Shown: positions 6,842 to 14,007 of the stretch, one piece after another
How positions within the stretch are numbered: the stretch's first letter is position 1
Layout: every line of letters starts with the position of its first letter
Source of the DNA: Minisyncoccota bacterium
GTDB taxonomy: Bacteria; Patescibacteriota; Minisyncoccia; UBA6257; JAKLIH01
NCBI GenBank assembly: GCA_028702045.1
Contig: JAQVPP010000005.1
Span: forward strand, 1 to 20,094
Length of the DNA: 20,094 nucleotides
Direction: 5' to 3'
Translations under genes and position numbers: made by a program
Notes under the pieces: generated by a model
Told to the model about the DNA's origin: nothing
The model's input: the letters and a program-made list of their open reading frames with translations, nothing else
Database searches by the model: none

Positions 6842-7336
6842 TTGGAAAAAACAAATTTTATACCTGAAAAATTAAGATTAATTAGCGAAAAAGGTGAACA
6901 AATTGGAATAATTTCAAAACAAGATGCTCTTTCTTTGGCCGAAGAAAAAAATCTTGACCTTTTGCTTGTATCTAAAGAGGCAAATCCTCCAGTTTTTAAG
7001 CTTGGAGATTTGGGCAAAATTAAATATTTTGAAGAAAAGCAAAAAAGAAAACAACAAAAACAATCCAAACAAAATGAAGAAAAAGAAATAAAACTTGGGT
7101 TTAATGTTGGTATACACGATCTTCAGACAAAAGCTAAGCAAGCTACAAAATTTCTTGATCAAGGCAAAAGAGTCAGAATTCAATTAAGACTAAGGGGCAG
7201 AGAGAAACAATACTTTAATGAATCCAAAACTAAAGTAACAGACTTTCTTAATCTCATAGAAACAGAAATAAAATATGTTAAAGAAATTACAAGATTACCA
7301 AATGGGTATGAGGTAACAATTACAAAAAAGAATTAA
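6842..7336 (+). CDS. infC: Translation initiation factor IF-3
   Basis: IF3 binds the 30S subunit, keeps subunits apart and checks start-codon pairing. The 164-aa protein has the N-domain (LRLISEKGEQIGIISKQDAL, then NPPVFKLGDLGKIKYFEEKQK), a Lys/Gln-rich linker, and the C-domain (GIHDLQTKAKQATKFLDQGKRV). The best start is UUG at 6842; no in-frame ATG lies close upstream. IF3 is known to be controlled through an unusual start codon (AUU in E. coli), so UUG may serve the same self-regulation, which is inference. It lies 28 nt after ssrA with no promoter seen between, so they may share a transcript. rpmI and rplT follow in the classic order. Confidence 0.93.
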   Translation: MEKTNFIPEKLRLISEKGEQIGIISKQDALSLAEEKNLDLLLVSKEANPPVFKLGDLGKIKYFEEKQKRKQQKQSKQNEEKEIKLGFNVGIHDLQTKAKQATKFLDQGKRVRIQLRLRGREKQYFNESKTKVTDFLNLIETEIKYVKEITRLPNGYEVTITKKN

Positions 7337-7345
7337 AAAAATAAC

Positions 7346-7522
7346 ATGAACAAATCATTTTTTGAAAAAAGAATCATTAGAAAAAAGTCAAAATTATTAA
7401 GGAGAGCATCCAATACAGCTCATACCACTTCTTCTGATTCCGCAAGAACTAAAAATAGAAGAAAAAGCCTTAGAGAAATAACAAAGTCGCAAGCAAAGAT
7501 ATTAAAAAAACTTCCTAAATAA
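7346..7522 (+). CDS. rpmI: Ribosomal protein bL35
   Basis: This is a 58-aa basic protein between infC and rplT, the standard bL35 position. It matches the family pattern loosely: KR near residue 8, a KLLRR stretch, His at residue 26, then a Lys/Arg-rich helix and a terminal KKLPK like the usual ...LP ending. It is more divergent than most bL35 and lacks the usual MPKMKTH start, so the call leans on gene order as well as on composition. Starts 9 nt after the infC stop without a Shine-Dalgarno. Confidence 0.85.
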   Translation: MNKSFFEKRIIRKKSKLLRRASNTAHTTSSDSARTKNRRKSLREITKSQAKILKKLPK

Positions 7523-7529
7523 TTAAATT

Positions 7530-7874
7530 ATGGCACGTGTTAAAGGTGGAGTAGTCTCCAAAAAAAGAAGAAATAAAGTATTATCTTTAGCTAAAGGATT
7601 TAGACACAACAACAAATCTAAATTTAAATTAGCTAAAGTCACTCTTCTTCATGCAGGTAATAATGCATTTAATGATAGAAGAAAGAAAAAAGGAGTATTT
7701 AGAAGATTGTGACAAACAAGAATCAATGCTCAAGTAAGACAATTTGGTATTAGTTATAGTAAATTTATTGACGGTTTAACTAAAAACAACATCCAAATTG
7801 ATAGAAAGATTCTTTCTCAATTATCTCAAGAAAACCCAAATGTTGTAGAAAAGATAGTTAAAGAAGTAAAATAA
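7530..7874 (+). CDS. rplT: Ribosomal protein bL20
   Basis: bL20 binds 23S rRNA early in 50S assembly. The 114-aa protein matches the family throughout: MARVKGGVVSKKRR, LAKGFRHN, NDRRKKKGVFRRL, then an in-frame UGA (7710-7712, codon 61), then QTRINAQVRQFGISYSKFIDGL. In bL20 the residue after FRRL is a nearly invariant Trp (FRxLWIxRINAA), so this codon is a diagnostic case for UGA=Trp. Under the standard code half of an essential protein would be lost. A terminator overlaps the TAA stop and closes the operon. Confidence 0.97.
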
Positions 7875-7898
7875 CAGTTTTTCAAAACTGTTTTTTTA
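7873..7898 (+). terminator. Intrinsic terminator of infC-rpmI-rplT
   Basis: AACAGTTTT / AAAACTGTT with a minimal TC loop is followed by a run of T residues. It begins within the rplT stop codon. Confidence 0.9.
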
Positions 7899-7927
7899 TT
7901 GACTTTAGTTCATAAGTTTGATAGATT
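7899..7927 (+). promoter_or_regulatory. Promoter of the mini-protein cassette
   Basis: TTGACT (-35, 7899-7904), a 17-nt spacer ending in TGA, and TAGATT (-10, 7922-7927). It starts right after the rplT terminator. Confidence 0.65.
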
Positions 7928-7951
7928 ATACAAAATAACAGAAAGGAGGCA

Positions 7952-8101
7952 ATGATGAAAAAAACATTAGTTTTTTTAATTGTTGCTTTTTGTATTATTT
8001 CCGCCATCCAACTCGGATGGCAAAATGTCATAAGTTTAGTATTACTTGGATTATTCATGATATGGATAGTTCAAGTATACAAAAAGAAGGTGCTCAAATG
8101 A
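7952..8101 (+). CDS. Two-helix membrane mini-protein, apparently ending at UGA
   Basis: A 49-aa hydrophobic protein with two probable membrane helices (about residues 4-20 and 26-42), a GW pair between them and a basic tail KKKVLK. The family is not recognised. It has a strong Shine-Dalgarno (AAAGGAGG, 7942-7949), almost unique in this window, its own promoter upstream and a hairpin over its 3' end. Two ATGs in frame (7952 and 7955) are possible starts. The stop codon is UGA (8099-8101). If UGA is Trp, the frame would run through the hairpin and the ligA promoter to TAA at 8177-8179. That added tail looks like translated non-coding DNA. It may be acquired from a standard-code genome, or it may use UGA as a genuine end. 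Confidence 0.65.
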   Translation: MMKKTLVFLIVAFCIISAIQLGWQNVISLVLLGLFMIWIVQVYKKKVLK

Positions 8102-8115
8102 CCTTCTTTTCTTTT
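8082..8115 (+). terminator. Hairpin at the end of the mini-protein gene
   Basis: AAAAGAAGGT / ACCTTCTTTT is a perfect 10-bp stem around a 9-nt loop holding most of the UGA codon, followed by CTTTT. Its T-rich 3' arm can act as a termination tract. It overlaps the last codons of the gene. Confidence 0.65.
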
Positions 8116-8132
8116 AAAATTTTTTAAAAATT

Positions 8133-8141
8133 TGATATACT
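8133..8141 (+). promoter_or_regulatory. Extended -10 promoter of ligA
   Basis: TGA-TATACT (extended -10) lies 22 nt before the ATG, with TTTAAA as a weak -35 at 8113-8118. A 16-bp perfect palindrome CTTAATATATATTAAG (8140-8155) covers the expected start. Confidence 0.6.
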
Positions 8142-8163
8142 TAATATATATTAAGCAAATATT

Positions 8164-10227
8164 ATGAATCAAGAAATAAAGCAAAGAGCAGAAAAATTAA
8201 AGCAAGAAATTCAAAAACATAACTATAACTACTATGTTTTAGATAGTCCCACAGTCTCTGATGAAATGTGAGATTCTTTAATGAGAGAATTAATTCAATT
8301 AGAAAGCAAATATCCAGAACTATATGATCCAAATTCTCCTACACAAAGAGTAGGGGGAGAACCACTAAAGGCTTTTAAAAAACATACCCATCTAATCAGG
8401 ATGGCTTCTTTAGATGATAAGAAAACCAAAGAGGATGTTATTGAGTGAGAGAAAAGAAACAAAAACTTATTAAATAAAGATTTCCAGTATTACACAGAGT
8501 ATAAGTATGATGGACTATCTTTAGCTTTAATATATGAAAATAATCAATTAACAGTAGCAGCTACAAGAGGTAATGGGAAAATAGGAGAAAATGTTACAGA
8601 AAATGCTAGAACAATCAAAACCATTCCTTTAGTATTGCCATCTAAAAATGATCTAATTAAAAAATTAAAAGAATTTAATCTTGATCATGTTATTCAATAT
8701 ATTGAGAAAAACAATATTCATAAAATTGAAATTCGTGGAGAAATAGTTTTAACAAAAAAAGAATTCATAAAATTAAATAAAATTCAAGAAAAAGAAAACA
8801 AGCCAATCTATGCTAATCCAAGAAATGTAGCTGCAGGATCCATTAGGCAGCTTAACTCGAAAATTACAGCTTCTCGTAAACTATCTTTTTATCCATGATC
8901 CATGATTACCAATTTAGGACAAAAAACCCATTCAGAAGAACATTTAATTATAGAGGCACTAGGGTTTAAATCTAATTATGCAATAAATAAAATTTGTAAC
9001 AATATACAAGAGGTTTTTGATTTTTATGAAAAAATAAACAAACAAAGAGATAAGCTAGATTATGAAATTGATGGGTTAGTTGTTAGGATAAATAATAATC
9101 AAGATTATCAAGAACTAGGTGATGTTGCTAAAGGCCCAAGAGGAGCTATGGCCTATAAGTTTCCAGCTAAAGAAGCAGTTACTATTGTTGAAGATATTAA
9201 AGTACAAGTAGGTAGAACTGGCATACTTACTCCTGTTGCTTTTTTAAAACCAGTAGTAGTTGGCGGTGTTACAGTATCTAGATCTACATTACATAATAAG
9301 GAAGAAATCAAAAGACTTGATTTAAAAATTAATGACACTGTAGTTTTGATTAGATCAGGTGATGTTATTCCTAAAATAACCAAAGTTTTAAAAGAGTTTA
9401 GAACAAATAATGCAAAAGAGTTCAAGATGCCCAAAACTTGTCCAGAATGTAATACCCCTGTTGTTGTAGAGGATATTTTAGTTAAGTGTCCTAATCCTAG
9501 CTGTCCTGCTCGTACTTCTCAGCAAATCAAGCACTTTATTTCCAAAAAAGGATTTGATATGAAAGGTGTTGGATTTAAATTAATTGAAAAATTATTAGAT
9601 TTAGGTTTAATTGTAGATTTTTCTGATTTATTTTCTTTAACAAAAGGAGATATTCAGCCATTAGAAAGACAAGGAGAAAAGTCTGCAGAAAATATAATAA
9701 ATGCAATTCAAAATTCTAAAAAAATAGAATTAAGTAAGTTTATATTTTCTTTAGGCATACCACTAATAGGAGAAGATGCTTCTGTTGTTATTTCTCAACA
9801 CTTATCTTCTAAAGTACAGTCACCTAGAGATTTAATTAAAGAGATGCGAAATAAAAGCATTGATTACTGGAATTCCATATATGACTTTGGTCATAAAGTA
9901 AGTTCTCAAATATATGAGTATTTCCATAATGACAAGAATATAGAATTATTAAATAAATTAGATAGTCATGGAATTAAATTTATTCAAAAAGAACTATCAT
10001 CTACAAAATTAAAAAACCAATCTTTTCTTTTCACAGGCACACTATCAAAGTCAAGAGAATATTATCAAGATATAGTAAAAGATAATGGGGGAACAATTAA
10101 AAATTCAATTGTTAAAGACTTGTCATATTTAGTAGTAGGAGATTCTCCAGGTAGTAAATTAGAAAAAGCCAAAAAATTAAATATTCCAATTATAGATGAA
10201 AATGAGTTTTTAAAACTTGTTAAATAA
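8164..10227 (+). CDS. ligA: NAD-dependent DNA ligase
   Basis: LigA seals nicks in duplex DNA using NAD+. The 687-aa protein has all family modules. The Ia region leads the nucleotidyltransferase domain with K114 in EYKYDG as the AMP-accepting lysine, then GNGKIGENVTENARTI and EIRGE. The OB fold holds VGRTGILTPVA. The zinc finger is CPEC...CPNPSCPAR, followed by helix-hairpin-helix repeats and a C-terminal BRCT domain (LFTGTLS...). Three UGA codons (36, 95 and 245) interrupt it under the standard code. The third reads SFYP-W, where CPR ligases as I recall have Trp. The first falls at the usual Tyr of SDxxYD, where an aromatic fits and Gly does not. Length and order are normal once UGA is read. 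Confidence 0.97.
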
Positions 10228-10279
10228 AAAACTCCCCCTTTTGTGAAGGGAGAGCTGTTAAATTGATTTGTGTCACATT
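10226..10279 (-). ncRNA. Predicted small RNA B, about 54 nt
   Basis: This is a predicted minus-strand transcript. The promoter is TTGACT (+ strand 10309-10314), a 17-nt spacer ending TGA, and TAAACT (10286-10291). The start is expected near 10279. It ends in a terminator hairpin: CTCTCCCTT, loop CACAA, AAGGGGGAG, then T6 (10226-10231, overlapping the ligA stop). The single mismatch seen in the + strand (C-A) becomes a G-U pair in the minus-strand RNA, which points to this strand. The 5' part is A-rich and holds a six-codon frame, AUG UGA CAC AAA UCA AUU UAA, if UGA is Trp. It matches no RNA family I know. Confidence 0.6.
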
Positions 10280-10285
10280 TATTTT

Positions 10286-10314
10286 AGTTTATCATTTTTT
10301 ATTTCCTAAGTCAA
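10286..10314 (-). promoter_or_regulatory. Promoter of small RNA B
   Basis: On the minus strand: TTGACT, 17-nt spacer, TGA-TAAACT. The -35 lies just beyond the T-tract of small RNA A. Confidence 0.6.
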
Positions 10315-10315
10315 T

Positions 10316-10368
10316 AAAAAACCTCTCGCCTTGTAGGCAAGAGGCAGGATGTAACATGGGCATGTTAC
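10316..10368 (-). ncRNA. Predicted small RNA A, about 53 nt
   Basis: This is a predicted minus-strand transcript starting near 10368. Its 5' end is a perfect hairpin, GTAACATG / CATGTTAC (10351-10368), followed by a short ATCCTG linker. It ends in a terminator: CCTCTTGCC, loop TACAA, GGCGAGAGG, then T6 (10316-10321). As in RNA B, a C-A mismatch on the + strand is a U-G pair on the minus strand, and the loop differs by one base (TACAA versus CACAA). It has no credible reading frame. Its function and family are unknown. Confidence 0.65.
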
Positions 10369-10374
10369 CTACAT

Positions 10375-10402
10375 ATTGTATCAGATTTTTTTGTTTTGTC
10401 AA
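10375..10402 (-). promoter_or_regulatory. Promoter of small RNA A
   Basis: On the minus strand: consensus TTGACA (+ strand 10397-10402), a 16-nt spacer ending TGA, and TACAAT (10375-10380). It diverges from the gatC promoter, with the two -35 boxes 7 bp apart. Confidence 0.75.
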
Positions 10403-10409
10403 TAATTAA

Positions 10410-10438
10410 TTGCAAATTTTTTAAAATTTAGGTAATAT
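10410..10438 (+). promoter_or_regulatory. Promoter of gatC-gatA-folD operon
   Basis: TTGCAA (10410-10415), a 17-nt spacer and TAATAT (10433-10438), 22 nt before the gatC ATG. Confidence 0.6.
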
Positions 10439-10459
10439 ATATGTATTAAGTAAATTATT

Positions 10460-10732
10460 ATGATAGATATAGATCACTTATTGCTTTTAGCTAAAATACA
10501 AATATCAGATGATGAGAAAAAAGAAATTGAAAAAGATTTAAATCATATTTTAAATTATGTAGATAATTTAAAAGAAGTAGACACAGACAATATTTCAGCT
10601 AAAAAGGATAAATATTTAGAGAAAAATATAGTTAGGCAAGATATAGTAAGACACGAGAATTCAGAAGACCTTTTAGAATATTCTCCAAGAAGAAATGATG
10701 ACTTTTACTCAATCCCATCAGTTTTTAAGTAA
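10460..10732 (+). CDS. gatC: Aspartyl/glutamyl-tRNA amidotransferase subunit C
   Basis: GatC is the small stabilising subunit of the GatCAB complex, which turns Glu-tRNA(Gln) (and often Asp-tRNA(Asn)) into the amidated form. The 90-aa protein starts with the family pattern IDHLLLLAKIQISDDE, then DLNHILNYVDNLKEVDT, and ends PSVFK like the usual ...VPxVl(e) tail. The ATG follows the AUUAUG context without a Shine-Dalgarno. gatA starts 5 nt downstream. gatB is not in the window. Confidence 0.93.
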   Translation: MIDIDHLLLLAKIQISDDEKKEIEKDLNHILNYVDNLKEVDTDNISAKKDKYLEKNIVRQDIVRHENSEDLLEYSPRRNDDFYSIPSVFK

Positions 10733-10737
10733 AAATT

Positions 10738-12144
10738 ATGATTAAAGATATACAAAATAAATTAAAAAACAAAGAAATAACTTGTACAGATTTAGCACAA
10801 AGTTATTTGAATAAAATCAAAGATAATCAAGACCTTAATTGTTTCATTTCTCTAAGTGAAAATGTTTTAAATGAAGCAAAAAAAATAGATGAAAAAATTC
10901 AAAAAAATGAAGAACTAAAACCATTAGATGGTATATTTATTGCAGTCAAAGACAATATTTTAGTCAAAGGTATGTACTGTACTGCAGCCTCTAAAATGCT
11001 TGAGGACTATATTGCTGCATATGATGCAACTGTAATTAATAAATTAAAAGATGCAGGTGCAATTATTATAGGGAAAACAAACATGGACGAGTTTGCTATG
11101 GGATCATCTAATGAAACCTCTGCTTTTGGCAAAGTACTTAATCCAATTAATAAAGAGTGTGTTCCAGGAGGATCTAGTGGGGGATCTGCTTGTGCAATTA
11201 ATAAGGAATTATCTACTATAGCCCTAGGCTCTGATACTGCTGGATCAATTAGGCAACCTGCTTGTTTTTGTGGAGTAGTTGGGTTTAAGCCAAGCTATGG
11301 ATCAGTATCAAGATATGGGCTAATATCTATGTCATCATCACTTGACCAAATAGGCCCAATAACTAGTAGTGTAGAAGACAGTGAGATTATTTTTAATATT
11401 ATTAAGGGTATAGATCAAAATGACTCTACAACTAGTGAGGTAAAAGATTTAAACTTAAAAAATAAAATCACAATAGGTTTACCTAAAGAATATTTTCAAG
11501 ATTTAGATGATGATGTTAAGGAATTTATGGATCAAGCAATCACAGAATTAAAAAATCAAGGCTTTGATTTAAAAGAAATTTCTTTACCTCATACAAAATA
11601 TGCCTTACCTTGTTATGACATTATCATGCCAGCAGAAGTTTCATCTAACTTATCTAGATATGACAATATTCGCTATGGCACTCATTTTGATAAACTAACC
11701 AAAGACATATCAATCAATGATTTAGATGATGTATATTTGAAAATAAGAGGAGAAAAGTTAGGTAAAGAAGTTAAAAGAAGAATCTTATTAGGTATGTTTA
11801 TCTTATCTGCAGGTTACTATGATGCATATTACACAAAAGCTCAGAAAGTTAGACAAATCTTAATTAATGAATTTGAAAATATTTTTAAGGATGTTGATTT
11901 TATATTAACCCCTACAACTCCCACTAAAGCATTTAGGTTTAATGAAAAACAAGATCCAGTTAAGATGTATCAATCTGATATTTTAACTGTATCAGCTAAT
12001 TTAACAGGTTTACCAGCTATTAGTTTACCTGTGCACACCAGTGATTTACCAGTAGGCATACAAATAATAGGTCAAAGGTTTGAGGATTTAAATTTATTAA
12101 GTATTGCTAAACAAATTGAGAAAATATGTACTACATCAAACTAA
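10738..12144 (+). CDS. gatA: Aspartyl/glutamyl-tRNA amidotransferase subunit A
   Basis: GatA is the glutaminase subunit that frees ammonia for the amidation done in GatB. The 468-aa length is typical. The amidase-signature Ser-cisSer-Lys triad is visible: K71 in AVKDN, S146 in GGSSGGS, and the nucleophile S170 in TAGSIRQPA. Also present are GKTNMDEFAMGSSNE, GFKPSYGSVSRYG and the late YDAYY and TPTTP motifs. No UGA codons occur. The last 19 nt overlap the next gene in another frame. Its presence suggests that Gln-tRNA is made by the indirect route. Confidence 0.97.
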   Translation: MIKDIQNKLKNKEITCTDLAQSYLNKIKDNQDLNCFISLSENVLNEAKKIDEKIQKNEELKPLDGIFIAVKDNILVKGMYCTAASKMLEDYIAAYDATVINKLKDAGAIIIGKTNMDEFAMGSSNETSAFGKVLNPINKECVPGGSSGGSACAINKELSTIALGSDTAGSIRQPACFCGVVGFKPSYGSVSRYGLISMSSSLDQIGPITSSVEDSEIIFNIIKGIDQNDSTTSEVKDLNLKNKITIGLPKEYFQDLDDDVKEFMDQAITELKNQGFDLKEISLPHTKYALPCYDIIMPAEVSSNLSRYDNIRYGTHFDKLTKDISINDLDDVYLKIRGEKLGKEVKRRILLGMFILSAGYYDAYYTKAQKVRQILINEFENIFKDVDFILTPTTPTKAFRFNEKQDPVKMYQSDILTVSANLTGLPAISLPVHTSDLPVGIQIIGQRFEDLNLLSIAKQIEKICTTSN

Positions 12145-12563
12145 TTTCTTTAATTCTTTCCTTGTTTTTCATACTAGGTACTGTATGATTAATTTTTCAA
12201 GTTTTAAATTTTAAAAAACAAAACAATACATGTTCTCAGTCCAAAGAAAAGGCCATAAAAACTATTAATCATCTAAAGACAAGATTACTCGAAGAACAAA
12301 ATGATATACAAAGAAAACTCTTTTTAATTCAAGGGTTTGACTGTTTAATTAATCACGCTAAAAAAATGGGATTCAAAGGCAAATCTGCTCAAGAAATATT
12401 AAACAACATTTTATTAAAATATGTTCCTAATATTGAGAAAATAAAAGAAAGTTATTTATTACTAATAGAGGCAGTTTCTTCTGGGGTAGACATATCTCCT
12501 GAACATGCAAATCAAATTCTTACAGACATAGAGAATGCTATTAGTTTTCTTTATGAGATTTAA
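12126..12563 (+). CDS. Membrane-anchored helical protein of unknown function
   Basis: I do not recognise this family. The 145-aa protein begins with one hydrophobic helix (about residues 4-26) and a UGA codon at position 21 inside it. A polar, helix-prone region follows, with a charged stretch around residues 42-66 that could form a coiled coil. A single Cys pair (C37 and C74) is seen. The ATG at 12126 lies inside the end of gatA (19-nt overlap) and folD begins 12 nt after the TAA, so the gene is embedded in the operon. Without UGA as sense only the segment from 12366 would be found, and the membrane anchor would be missed. Confidence 0.7.
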
Positions 12564-12574
12564 ACTATACTACT

Positions 12575-13378
12575 ATGCAAATTAATGGAAGAGAAGAGTC
12601 AAATTGTATTTTACAAACTCTGCAAGAAAAAAGAAAAAATTTTAAAGAAAACATTGTTTTAAAAATTATATCTTTTAAAAATGATATAGCCAATACATCT
12701 TTTATTAAGATAAAAAAAGATTTTGCAGCTAAATTAAATATTCAGTGTGATGTACACTATCTTGATGAAAATAAAACAAGCGAAGAATTAAAAAAAGAAA
12801 TTGAAAATATATCTACACAACAAGATGTTAAGGGAGTTATCATACAACTACCTATACCTAAACATCTTAGTAAAGAAAGTTTATTAAACGCTATACCAAG
12901 TAAGCTAGATATTGATTGTTTAACATATACAAACTTAGGTAAGTTTTATCAAAACATTTCTTCTATTGTTCCGCCAACAGTACTAGCCCTTGATTATTTA
13001 GTTAAGAAATATAATTTAATTTTTAAAAATGTTCTTTTATTAGGCCAAGGAGATCTAATAGGAAAGCCCATTGCACAATATTTGCTCAATAATCATATTG
13101 ACTTTACTTGTATAAATAATATTGAAAAAGATATAGATCAACTTTGTGTAAGTTCAGATGTTATCATTACTGGAATAGGTAAGCCTAATTTAATCAAAAG
13201 TTCTTTTATTAAAAAGGGTTCTGTTATATTTGACTATGGATGTAGTAAACTAGATAAGATATGTGGCGACTGTGAGAGTAGTTTAGAATTTCAAAATATT
13301 TGCTCATTCTTTACTCCTGTGCCAAATGGATTAGGCCCTATTGTAGTAGCTATGTTATTTGAGAATTTATTAAAATAA
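12575..13378 (+). CDS. folD: Methylenetetrahydrofolate dehydrogenase/cyclohydrolase
   Basis: FolD interconverts methylene-, methenyl- and formyl-tetrahydrofolate for purine and initiator fMet synthesis, using NADP+. The 267-aa protein is shorter than the usual 280-290. Family motifs are present but divergent: VKGVIIQLPIP, DIDCLT in place of DVDG, PPTVLA in place of PCTP, GQGDLIGKPIA in place of GRSxxVGxP, and TPVPNGLGPIVVAM in place of TPVPGGVGPMT. The catalytic Lys appears kept in SFIKIKKD, where Phe replaces the usual Tyr. Similar variants are common in CPR FolD as I recall. It is followed by a strong terminator. Confidence 0.88.
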   Translation: MQINGREESNCILQTLQEKRKNFKENIVLKIISFKNDIANTSFIKIKKDFAAKLNIQCDVHYLDENKTSEELKKEIENISTQQDVKGVIIQLPIPKHLSKESLLNAIPSKLDIDCLTYTNLGKFYQNISSIVPPTVLALDYLVKKYNLIFKNVLLLGQGDLIGKPIAQYLLNNHIDFTCINNIEKDIDQLCVSSDVIITGIGKPNLIKSSFIKKGSVIFDYGCSKLDKICGDCESSLEFQNICSFFTPVPNGLGPIVVAMLFENLLK

Positions 13379-13409
13379 AACAGTAAAAAATATATTTTTT
13401 ACTGTTTTT
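13379..13409 (+). terminator. Intrinsic terminator after folD
   Basis: AACAGTAAAAAA / TTTTTTACTGTT is a perfect 12-bp stem with a TATA loop, followed by TTT. The symmetric A/T tracts make it plausible in both directions. Confidence 0.88.
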
Positions 13410-13415
13410 AAATAT

Positions 13416-13444
13416 TTGATTTTTTTTAAAAAAATTGGTATAAT
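13416..13444 (+). promoter_or_regulatory. Promoter of the lepB-hisS-...-nrdD cluster
   Basis: TTGATT (13416-13421), a 17-nt spacer ending TGG, and TATAAT (13439-13444) make a strong extended promoter 24 nt before the lepB ATG. No further terminator was seen through nrdD. Confidence 0.85.
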
Positions 13445-13468
13445 ACAGATAATAAACATTTAATATAT

Positions 13469-14005
13469 ATGAAAAAGAGAAGTGCATTTTTAGAGTTTGT
13501 TCAGGTAGTGGTTATTGCTGCTTTGATTATTTTCCCTATAAGAATCTTTGTTGGTTCTCCTTTTTATGTACAAGGCAGTAGTATGGAGCCTAATTATCAC
13601 GAAGGAGACTATCTAATTGTAGATAAAATATCCTATCGTTTTGATGAACCAAGAAGAGGCGATGTAGTAGTTCTAAAATCACCAATCGACACCTCATACT
13701 ATATTAAAAGAATCATAGGTTTACCTGGAGAAAAGGTAGTAATCAATAATGGAGACATTACTATATTTTCCCAAGGAGAACAGTTAAATTTAAATGAAGA
13801 ATACTTAAATCAAAATATCTACACAAATAACACAGTAGATAATTTATTAAGTGATGATGAGTATTTTGTCCTAGGGGATAACAGGCCAGTATCTTTTGAT
13901 TCACGTTTGTTTGGTCCAATACAAAAATCAGACATTGTAGGCAAAATATTTGTCAGACTATTTCCTTTAAATCAAGATCATGTTTCCAAACCAATTAATT
14001 ATTAA
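13469..14005 (+). CDS. lepB: Signal peptidase I
   Basis: LepB cuts signal peptides from exported proteins at the outer face of the membrane. The 178-aa protein has one N-terminal membrane helix (about residues 8-28), then the catalytic Ser S38 in GSSMEP. RRGDVVVLKSP and YYIKRIIGLPGE follow with the general-base Lys K80. GDNRPVSFDSRLFG and a late VGKIFVRLFP complete the SPase I boxes. Length is typical of the short Gram-positive/CPR form with a single anchor. hisS starts 2 nt after its stop. Confidence 0.96.
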   Translation: MKKRSAFLEFVQVVVIAALIIFPIRIFVGSPFYVQGSSMEPNYHEGDYLIVDKISYRFDEPRRGDVVVLKSPIDTSYYIKRIIGLPGEKVVINNGDITIFSQGEQLNLNEEYLNQNIYTNNTVDNLLSDDEYFVLGDNRPVSFDSRLFGPIQKSDIVGKIFVRLFPLNQDHVSKPINY

Positions 14006-14007
14006 AT

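Noticed and set aside
6805..7183. Two minus-strand ORFs in the infC region
   Set aside because: They lie opposite a well-conserved infC and have the Phe/Leu-rich composition expected from the complement of Lys-rich coding DNA.
8102..8179. Read-through C-terminal extension of the mini-protein to TAA 8177-8179
   Set aside because: The added residues are encoded by the hairpin arm, the T-rich stretch, the ligA promoter and the ligA start; it looks non-coding, though not disproved.
10232..10344. Plus-strand terminators after ligA
   Set aside because: Both hairpins carry a C-A mismatch on the + strand and have A-tracts before them rather than T-tracts after them; they make sense on the minus strand.
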